From CAXQRU01 sp964226685 (lineage in GTDB: Bacteria > Pseudomonadota > Gammaproteobacteria > Pseudomonadales > Cellvibrionaceae): 11,471 nt of DNA. A program made the translations under genes and the position numbers. Below the pieces are notes generated by a model, which worked only from the letters and a program-made list of their open reading frames with translations, had not been told where the DNA came from and did not search any database. Location of the stretch: NCBI GenBank assembly GCA_964226685.1, contig CAXQRU010000109.1:1-11471 (forward strand), written 5' to 3'. Below are positions 5,877 to 11,471 of this stretch, piece after piece; within the stretch, counting starts at the first letter, position 1, and each line of letters begins with the position of its first letter.

Positions 5877-7478
5877 TTAACTCTCTCTTAAACAGTCAGC
5901 CAATACTTCACCGATCATCAGGCATGTTAGATTAGTAGGCACGGAAGGAATGGTTGGCATGATTGAAGCGTCAGCAACGTAAAGCCGATCAATGCCATAC
6001 ACTTTGCCATATTGATCAACAACAGCCATTTCGTCACCATCAGGGCCCATCTTGGCCGTCCCAACGGCATGCCATGAACCACGCACAAAGTTTGTGATGG
6101 TATCAACGAGTAACTTATCATTATCAATGATACGCTGACTCCAAGCAAACAGCCTTTTGCTTTTATTGATTAGCGGTTCTTGGTGTAAAATACTCCAACT
6201 AAGACGAACCCCCTCCATTAATTTGTTCAGATCACTTGTCGCAGTTGCACAGTTTAAGATAACGATAGGTGCATCACCTGGCTTAGCACTACTTAACATC
6301 ACTGCACCTCGCGAATCAGGTTTGCCTAAAACCGTCGATACAGAAAAAGCCAGCGGTGAGTTTAGGGCCATTTTTAACTCAGGAAACTGCGAGGTATCAA
6401 CCGAACTTAACATATAAATGGAGAGGTCAGCATTTTTTTTGGCTTGTAGCGAACGATAGCGTAGCATGACCTGATGAATGTCCTCTCCCAATTGACAACA
6501 ACCAGGATTAGGGATTCCCCATATACCAACAGCGGCATGATCAATTAAGTTTTGGCCCACCCCTGGTAAGTGAATGCAAGGTTTAACACCATGCGGTTTG
6601 AGCTGAATCTCATCTCCAATACCAGATCGGAGTAAAATCGTGGGCGAGTGGATTGCTCCAGCACTCAGAATAACACGTTGAGCTCGCAGCTTAAACTCAA
6701 CACCTTCCTTCACAGCAACCACTCCAACAACTTGATTGTGCTCTACTAATAATCGATCCACTAAAGTGTTAGCCATAATGGTCAAGTTAGCTCTAGATCT
6801 TGCTCGATCCAAGTAAGATGAAGCCGCCGATAGTCTCTGACCATTAGCAATATTCTTAGGTACCAAACTAACACCATTAGCATCACAGAGAGGGTAACCC
6901 ATCGACTCGCAAATATTTAAAAAATCTTTTTGCAAAGGCAATAGTTTATCATCTTGCATGTTCTCTATAGGCTCACTCTGAATATTTTCAACACGCCCAA
7001 AGCCAGCTAATACACGTTCCCAAGACCACAAAGACAAACCAGCAGATTCCCACTCTGCATAATCCACCTGACTACCACGCATCGCCAAAGCACCATTGAC
7101 TGCAGAGGAACCTCCAACTAGCTTGCCCACCGGGTAGTCAAATCGAGAAATCACAGAGTGACCCGAACGGACAGCAGTTTTTGCCATCGCTAATCGTGAT
7201 TGTATATCTGCAGCAACAAAGGCTCGGCTCGCCTCCTTTATGCTTGCCAAAAAGTTTTGATCCTTTAGGAAAGCTCGCACATTCCAGTTGTAACCTTTGG
7301 TCACAGGCTGTCTCGGATTTAATAAGTCAAAAGGCTGGTAATGATGGCCACCAAAATCTGGCCCGGCCTCTATGAGCAAAACCCGCCGATCTGTATCCTC
7401 ACTTAAACGAGAGGCAAGTACGCAACCTGTCGAGCCTGCACCAATAATAATATCATCGTAGCCAGTATCGTTATTCAA
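5877..7478 (-). CDS. GMC-family FAD-dependent oxidoreductase (choline dehydrogenase-like)
   Basis: The 533-aa flavoenzyme of the glucose-methanol-choline family probably oxidises an alcohol. It has the N-terminal FAD motif GAGSTG (13-18) and IEAGP (36-40), the first signature around PVGKLVGGSSAVNGALAMRG (116-135), the second at GAIHSPTILLRSGIG (274-288), and the C-terminal block with His470 (SWHAVGTAKMGPD) and Asn516 (PTNLT). His470 and Asn516 are the expected active-site pair, as in choline oxidase. There is no signal peptide. Residues about 71-112 are an extra, partly charged segment before the first signature. The only usable start is a TTG at 7478, because a TAG lies two codons upstream in frame. 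The gene is 20 bases after the barrel gene and one base before the thioesterase gene. In this setting it is likely a tailoring enzyme, with substrate unknown. Confidence 0.92.
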   Translation of the reverse strand: MNNDTGYDDIIIGAGSTGCVLASRLSEDTDRRVLLIEAGPDFGGHHYQPFDLLNPRQPVTKGYNWNVRAFLKDQNFLASIKEASRAFVAADIQSRLAMAKTAVRSGHSVISRFDYPVGKLVGGSSAVNGALAMRGSQVDYAEWESAGLSLWSWERVLAGFGRVENIQSEPIENMQDDKLLPLQKDFLNICESMGYPLCDANGVSLVPKNIANGQRLSAASSYLDRARSRANLTIMANTLVDRLLVEHNQVVGVVAVKEGVEFKLRAQRVILSAGAIHSPTILLRSGIGDEIQLKPHGVKPCIHLPGVGQNLIDHAAVGIWGIPNPGCCQLGEDIHQVMLRYRSLQAKKNADLSIYMLSSVDTSQFPELKMALNSPLAFSVSTVLGKPDSRGAVMLSSAKPGDAPIVILNCATATSDLNKLMEGVRLSWSILHQEPLINKSKRLFAWSQRIIDNDKLLVDTITNFVRGSWHAVGTAKMGPDGDEMAVVDQYGKVYGIDRLYVADASIMPTIPSVPTNLTCLMIGEVLADCLRES

Positions 7479-7498
7479 CTTCTATAAGCCTTGGTTAA

Positions 7499-8953
7499 TT
7501 AAAAACTATAGGTCGCTGACCAAAATAATCGGTCATTTTTTCGATAAGGATGAAGCACACTATTTTCCTCACCAGACCAAAAACCAATATACCCCAAAGA
7601 CCATTGAAATTTATCAGAGTGATCATAGCGATAAGTAACACGCATAATGTCACTATCATCATTAAGCCAATGAGACCAGAGTATTTCCAGTTGCGCGGTA
7701 TCTCTGTAAAACTCAAAAACAACTCTAGAAGATAAGGTCGATTCCACTTGCTTAGGTAGCAATATCTTCTCATATTGTAAAATTCTTGTCGTCGTAAGTT
7801 CAGTCGATAACTGAATATCTTGATCAAGGGTATACTCAACACCTAATAAGCTTTGCACAATATCTTTTGTTGCATACAATTCACCTACGCCAAACCCCAA
7901 CAATCGCTGTTGATCAATGTCGCTGCGAGCAACAAAGCTATTTTCTTTACGGGCAACCTCACCTTTTAGCAACCAAAAACCTTCAACCCAATTAGCACTA
8001 AGGCCATAAGTAGTGACTTTAGGATATACTTTATCAAACGAGCTATTCCCTCGAGGGGATAAAGCTAATATTGGGGATTGAACATAGCTTCTTGCCAATA
8101 CAAGATTAATATCACCATGTGCATGAGAAAAAAATGCTCGGAATAAGTTGCCTGGATCATCAAAACCCGTTTTTGGTTTGCGATCATTATCAAGTGAAAT
8201 GGTATCTCGTAGCATTATGTAAGGATCAAAGTCGCTGCCTTTGCCTGCAAATCGATGACTATCAAACTCATGTACTAAAACCCAATCAAGCCCCCAACGA
8301 TTTCCGACATAGCTTAGGCGTGTCGCCGCAACAGGTAAACGAGCATCTTCCAAATCGACCAAGCCAAACTGTCTTTCATCTCTTGGGTTGATAACATCAA
8401 TAATTTGAGTAAAATCGGACTCACCAAAAGCAATCACTTGCCTACCGATTTTAAGCCAAAGATTATCGATAGTCTCAAATTGTATATAAGCATCTCTAAG
8501 TTCAAACTCATCAGAAAAATCATTAAATTCATCAGTAGTGAAATCATCTCGATTACTGTAATAAAATGCATCATAAAACGCTAAACCACTTATAGAAACA
8601 TCAAGATTATCACGCAATTTAGCTGAAGCATTTAACCTTAGGGTTGCCCTAACCATAGTAACACCGGAGTTATCACGGCTAAATGGCAAGCTATCAAGCT
8701 GATCATTAACGGCGTAATGATTTTGAAAGTCAAGACTACCCTTTACTGACCAAATATTATCTGAATTGTAATTTTTTGATTGTAAATCACTAACATTATC
8801 ACTTAATTCTAAATTAAAAAACTCATCAGCGACTTGATCCTTAACTTCAGCATGACTATTATAAGGAAAATACAATGCCATCGAGGTAAGTGCTGAGCCC
8901 ATAACACTAATGCACAGCTCTTTCCAACGCATAGGTAGTAAATTCCTCATCAT
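7499..8953 (-). CDS. Outer-membrane beta-barrel protein, DUF1302/alginate-export-like
   Basis: The 484-aa protein has an N-terminal signal peptide cleaved near NSHA-EV (about residue 35), many alternating amphipathic strands, and a C-terminal aromatic residue (ATYSF), the usual barrel assembly signal. The segment at 152-207 (LRDAYIQF, LKIGRQVIAFGESDF, INPRDERQFGLVDLEDARLP) is the characteristic conserved block of DUF1302-type porins. Such barrels are encoded with RND and LolA-like proteins and are thought to complete export across the outer membrane. Start choice is uncertain. The ATG at 8953 has no ribosome binding site, whereas the ATG at 8932 gives MRWKELCISVMG, a more standard signal peptide, with GAGG 12 bases upstream. 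Either start overlaps the in-frame continuation of the LolA-like gene. Confidence 0.88.
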   Translation of the reverse strand: MMRNLLPMRWKELCISVMGSALTSMALYFPYNSHAEVKDQVADEFFNLELSDNVSDLQSKNYNSDNIWSVKGSLDFQNHYAVNDQLDSLPFSRDNSGVTMVRATLRLNASAKLRDNLDVSISGLAFYDAFYYSNRDDFTTDEFNDFSDEFELRDAYIQFETIDNLWLKIGRQVIAFGESDFTQIIDVINPRDERQFGLVDLEDARLPVAATRLSYVGNRWGLDWVLVHEFDSHRFAGKGSDFDPYIMLRDTISLDNDRKPKTGFDDPGNLFRAFFSHAHGDINLVLARSYVQSPILALSPRGNSSFDKVYPKVTTYGLSANWVEGFWLLKGEVARKENSFVARSDIDQQRLLGFGVGELYATKDIVQSLLGVEYTLDQDIQLSTELTTTRILQYEKILLPKQVESTLSSRVVFEFYRDTAQLEILWSHWLNDDSDIMRVTYRYDHSDKFQWSLGYIGFWSGEENSVLHPYRKNDRLFWSATYSF

Positions 8954-9068
8954 CTATTTCAATGTTATATTCAACATTGTTCACTTGATAAATACTTGCA
9001 TGCAAGTATTCGCCACCTTGGGTTAGCACCATTTGCTGATTTTTATCCGTCAAAATATCATTCACCTT
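8907..9068 (-). pseudogene. In-frame C-terminal remnant of the LolA-like gene beyond an amber codon
   Basis: After the TAG at 9069-9071 the same frame continues for 53 sense codons to a TAG at 8907-8909. The translation starts KVNDILTDKNQQMV and ends NIEIDDEEFTTYALERAVH. LolA-like proteins of this kind normally run on past the point where this one stops, and end with an FT-x-x-x-LER motif, so this segment looks like the missing C-terminus. With it the protein would be about 271 aa instead of 217. It accounts for the 115-base gap before the barrel gene and overlaps the beginning of that gene in another frame. The stop may be a mutation, a sequencing error or a readthrough site. A separate start at the GTG at 9065 is possible but has no ribosome binding site. 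Confidence 0.7.
8991..9010. repeat. 20-bp perfect palindrome
   Basis: The sequence AATACTTGCATGCAAGTATT is a perfect inverted repeat with no spacer. It is followed at 8960-8979 by a second inverted repeat (CAATGTT, six-base loop, AACATTG). Both lie upstream of the barrel gene and within the LolA continuation frame, where the palindrome encodes EYLHASI. They could form an operator or an mRNA hairpin near the barrel start. A coding coincidence is also possible. Confidence 0.5.
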
Positions 9069-9722
9069 CTAAAAATATGAAATGGTCAAATACTTAATTT
9101 TATTACCCTCATCTAACCAATATTGGGCTTTTACAACCATAAACTTTTCTTTATCCACCCAGTATTTAACACTCTTATACCCAGTTTCATTAATCACTTC
9201 TTCACGAATCTGCTTTTTGGGGGTGGCATTGATCACCCATAGCTCATCATTATTATCTTCACTAAACGCATAATCAAAATGCTCTACTTCCAAACCAATA
9301 AGATCAGCATAGGTAAAATCACTACCCAAAAAATAACTCGATCTATCAGTAGTAGCAAGGCGTTTTATTTTTTTTAACTGAGGAAGATAGAGCCAGCTTT
9401 CATCATCACGACTACTATCATTCCATTCATAAGATAAAAACGCAGTACCACTTAATTCAGAGGGCTGTAGCACACGAGAAAGTGATTTTTCAACATCGCC
9501 ATGGGTTTTAGATAATTCAACAAACTCCCTCACTCGTTTGTTTTTATCCTTATCAAGTAAAATCATTGTGCCAACTTGCCTTCGAGTATCGCCCTCATAG
9601 CGACTATCAACTTTCAGCATCACGTCTTTGGCATTCGGTGAATTATTCGCTAAAACACCACTTGATAAAAAAGCCAATAATACAAATGTATTTATATACA
9701 TCAACATCTTAATATTGTTCAT
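9069..9722 (-). CDS. Periplasmic LolA-like (outer membrane lipoprotein-sorting) protein, C-terminally truncated
   Basis: The 217-aa secreted protein has a signal peptide (about residues 1-25, cleaved near VLA-NN). The conserved core GTAFLSYEWNDSSRDDESWLYLPQLKK and SSYFLGSDFTYADL identifies the LolA-like family encoded beside MMPL/RND transporters (often annotated outer membrane lipoprotein-sorting protein). The half-barrel fold is thought to carry a hydrophobic molecule across the periplasm between the RND pump and the outer membrane. The annotated end at the TAG (9069-9071) falls within the C-terminal conserved region: the last residues KIKYLTISYF are normally followed by another stretch of about 50 aa, and that stretch is present in frame after the stop. 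The gene is therefore either damaged or read through. It starts 19 bases after the RND gene with a weak ribosome binding site (GGGTTTTTT before ATG), which suggests coupling. Confidence 0.85.
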   Translation of the reverse strand: MNNIKMLMYINTFVLLAFLSSGVLANNSPNAKDVMLKVDSRYEGDTRRQVGTMILLDKDKNKRVREFVELSKTHGDVEKSLSRVLQPSELSGTAFLSYEWNDSSRDDESWLYLPQLKKIKRLATTDRSSYFLGSDFTYADLIGLEVEHFDYAFSEDNNDELWVINATPKKQIREEVINETGYKSVKYWVDKEKFMVVKAQYWLDEGNKIKYLTISYF

Positions 9723-9741
9723 AAAAAACCCAAAAGTAATA

Positions 9742-11471
9742 TCAAACTACCTTAGTAGAAGCAAAACCGACATGATCAATAGTCTTTACTAAAGCTGGCG
9801 TTAATAGCAAATCAAACAATAAAGCCGATATTATTGTAGAAGCTAATAATATTCCAAAAGTAACAACCACTTGCATATCCGACACAATAAATACCAAAAA
9901 CCCAGAAGCTATGGCAATGGTAGTGAACAACAAAGCTGGCCCAATACTAATCACCGTTTGCTTTACACTAGCCTCAACCGATAAACCCAATACCCTTCGC
10001 TGATAGCGATAGCTATCTATGAAGTGTACGGTATCATCTACCGCTAAACCAAGAGCAATTCCCCCTAGTAATACTGTAAACATGTCTAATGGAATATTTA
10101 AATAACCCATAATCCCCAAGGAAATGATAATAGGTAAAAAGTTTGGCACCAAGCTGATCAACCCCAAAGACAAACTGCGCAATAGCAGAATCAACATCAC
10201 AGCTATTGCTATCGCTGCAATCACATAACTACTACCCATACTTTTGATAATATTGACTAGCGTTCGACTAATGAGATCCACTGAACCAGTACCACTCACT
10301 TGCGCATACCCATCAAATTGTTGTTTAGCGGCAATCAGTAACTGATCACGTATTGGTAAATAATCAATGGCATCAAGCCAAGAGAGCCTTACGGTAATAC
10401 GAGCTTTTGAAAAATCGCTATCAATCAGTTCACTCACATCATCAGCACCACTACTTTCAAACAATAATAATTCTTGAGCCAATAGTTTACTATCATTGGG
10501 AAGTATTGTTTTAGGGTTTTCTTGGTATAAAACACTATGGATACGTTTTAAAATATTCACAACAGAAGTGGCACGCCCCATAGAGGCATTCTCTGCATCA
10601 AGGGACTCAGCGTAGTTTTGAAATTCTTCTAGTTTATTCATCACTATGGGGCTATACAATCCATTTTTTATACCCGTATCAACAATAATTTCAAACGGAA
10701 TGGTGCCATTAAACATTTCATCAGCCCAATAGGTATTACTGCGAACAGGCTCATCTTCAGGAAACCACTCTAATGTATTGTGCGAAAATTGTAGCTGGCT
10801 AATACCTGGAATCGATAAGCCAATCATTATAAGCGCAATAAACAGTACTTTATTTGAATGTAACAAACTTAAACGAGTTATACCCAACATATAGTTAATC
10901 ACTTTATCTCTAATTTGGGCTCTTAGAACTTTTGGCTTGCTTAATAAAAGAATAGCTGGCACTAAAACAAGTGATAACACTAAAGCCACAGTAACACCAA
11001 AACCAACTAAGAAGCCAAAATCAGCAATAGGCTTAATGTCAGCTGATAAAAATGCCATAAAACCGGCAATAGTGGTAAGACTAGTTAAAAAAATAGCCAC
11101 GCCTGTACGTTGTACTGAGTAAACTATCGCATCCAAGCAGTCACCTTCTGATCGATCATAAGAATAAAACCTACTCAAAATATGTACTGAGTCTGCTACA
11201 CCGATGGTTAACAATAATGGTGGAATTGCTATAGCGACTGGAGTTATCGGCAAACCAAGCCATCCCATCAAACCAAAAGTTGCTAACAGTGTAAACAATA
11301 CAATCAATAAAGGAATTAATACCGCCGAAAGGCGTCTAAACATAAGCCACAATATAATAAAAACCAGTAGAAAGCTTAATGGTAATAAAGCAGCAAAGTC
11401 TAAGTGAATCGATTGAGCATGCTCGTAAGAAATTAGGGTTCCACCCAACAGTCGAATTTGAAAGATCGGAA
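9742..11471 (-). CDS. MMPL/RND-family transporter (HAE3-like), partial: N-terminus outside the window
   Basis: This is the C-terminal part of an inner-membrane proton-driven transporter. The frame stays open to the right edge, so the real start lies beyond 11471; the TTG at 11448 is internal. About 575 codons are present, against roughly 770-800 for the family, so the first helix and much of the first periplasmic domain are missing. Counting from that TTG, a five-helix bundle covers about 17-170, with GVADSVHILSRFY at 83-95. A further helix at about 200-215 leads into a periplasmic domain at about 218-405. A second bundle at about 408-555 holds GLAVDDTVHFIDSYR at 467-481. The two Asp-x-x-His motifs are the paired proton-relay helices typical of MMPL proteins. 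Such pumps export lipids or hydrophobic products. It is the first visible gene of the five-gene operon. Confidence 0.93.
   Translation of the reverse strand, partial: PIFQIRLLGGTLISYEHAQSIHLDFAALLPLSFLLVFIILWLMFRRLSAVLIPLLIVLFTLLATFGLMGWLGLPITPVAIAIPPLLLTIGVADSVHILSRFYSYDRSEGDCLDAIVYSVQRTGVAIFLTSLTTIAGFMAFLSADIKPIADFGFLVGFGVTVALVLSLVLVPAILLLSKPKVLRAQIRDKVINYMLGITRLSLLHSNKVLFIALIMIGLSIPGISQLQFSHNTLEWFPEDEPVRSNTYWADEMFNGTIPFEIIVDTGIKNGLYSPIVMNKLEEFQNYAESLDAENASMGRATSVVNILKRIHSVLYQENPKTILPNDSKLLAQELLLFESSGADDVSELIDSDFSKARITVRLSWLDAIDYLPIRDQLLIAAKQQFDGYAQVSGTGSVDLISRTLVNIIKSMGSSYVIAAIAIAVMLILLLRSLSLGLISLVPNFLPIIISLGIMGYLNIPLDMFTVLLGGIALGLAVDDTVHFIDSYRYQRRVLGLSVEASVKQTVISIGPALLFTTIAIASGFLVFIVSDMQVVVTFGILLASTIISALLFDLLLTPALVKTIDHVGFASTKVV

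Noticed and set aside
7495..7842. 115-codon minus-strand frame with hydrophobic stretches
   Set aside because: It lies wholly inside the barrel gene in another frame, and its hydrophobicity is a by-product of that coding sequence.
11446..11448. TTG as the start of the RND transporter
   Set aside because: The frame is open to the window edge (upstream residues read IFQIRL before LGGTLISYE) and about 200 N-terminal residues of the family would be missing, so the codon is internal.
1..11471. CRISPR array, insertion sequence or transposase
   Set aside because: I found no regularly spaced direct repeats, transposase-like reading frame or paired terminal inverted repeats.

Overview
The window (about 11.5 kb, moderately AT-rich) looks like chromosomal DNA of a gammaproteobacterium, perhaps a marine one. 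The basis is a LexA-type SOS box in front of a umuDC operon, an outer-membrane beta-barrel of the DUF1302 type, and an RND/LolA-like export set. This is inferred from gene families; no RNA gene is present to confirm taxonomy. Almost every gene is on the minus strand, so transcription runs from high to low coordinates.

Left part (297-4349): two minus-strand units. The upstream one (4349-2011) holds a membrane-anchored TIGR01777-family SDR protein, a small four-helix membrane protein and a DUF4166 protein, all overlapping and so probably translationally coupled. Its last codons contain the -35 element of the next unit, umuD-umuC (1960-297). That unit encodes the DNA polymerase V mutagenesis machinery behind a near-consensus LexA box at 1979-1998, and the two genes overlap by ATGA.

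Middle (4350-5068): about 720 bp with no large gene. It holds a previously unlisted 48-codon minus-strand small ORF with a good ribosome binding site (4680-4826), a perfect DnaA box with a second near-match 17 bp further on beside an AT-rich stretch (4581-4615), and several hairpins.

Right part (5069-11471): a compact five-gene minus-strand operon that continues past the right edge. In order of transcription it encodes an MMPL/RND transporter (5' end outside the window), a periplasmic LolA-like protein, a DUF1302-type outer-membrane barrel, a GMC flavin oxidoreductase and a type II thioesterase. The first three look like an envelope export system for a hydrophobic product. The last two are typical tailoring and editing enzymes of polyketide or nonribosomal peptide assembly lines. 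Together they suggest the distal end of a biosynthetic gene cluster whose core enzymes would lie beyond position 11471.

The most striking detail is that the LolA-like gene appears broken, or recoded, by an in-frame amber codon at 9069-9071. The same frame runs on for 53 more codons that read like the family's missing C-terminus and overlap the start of the barrel gene.
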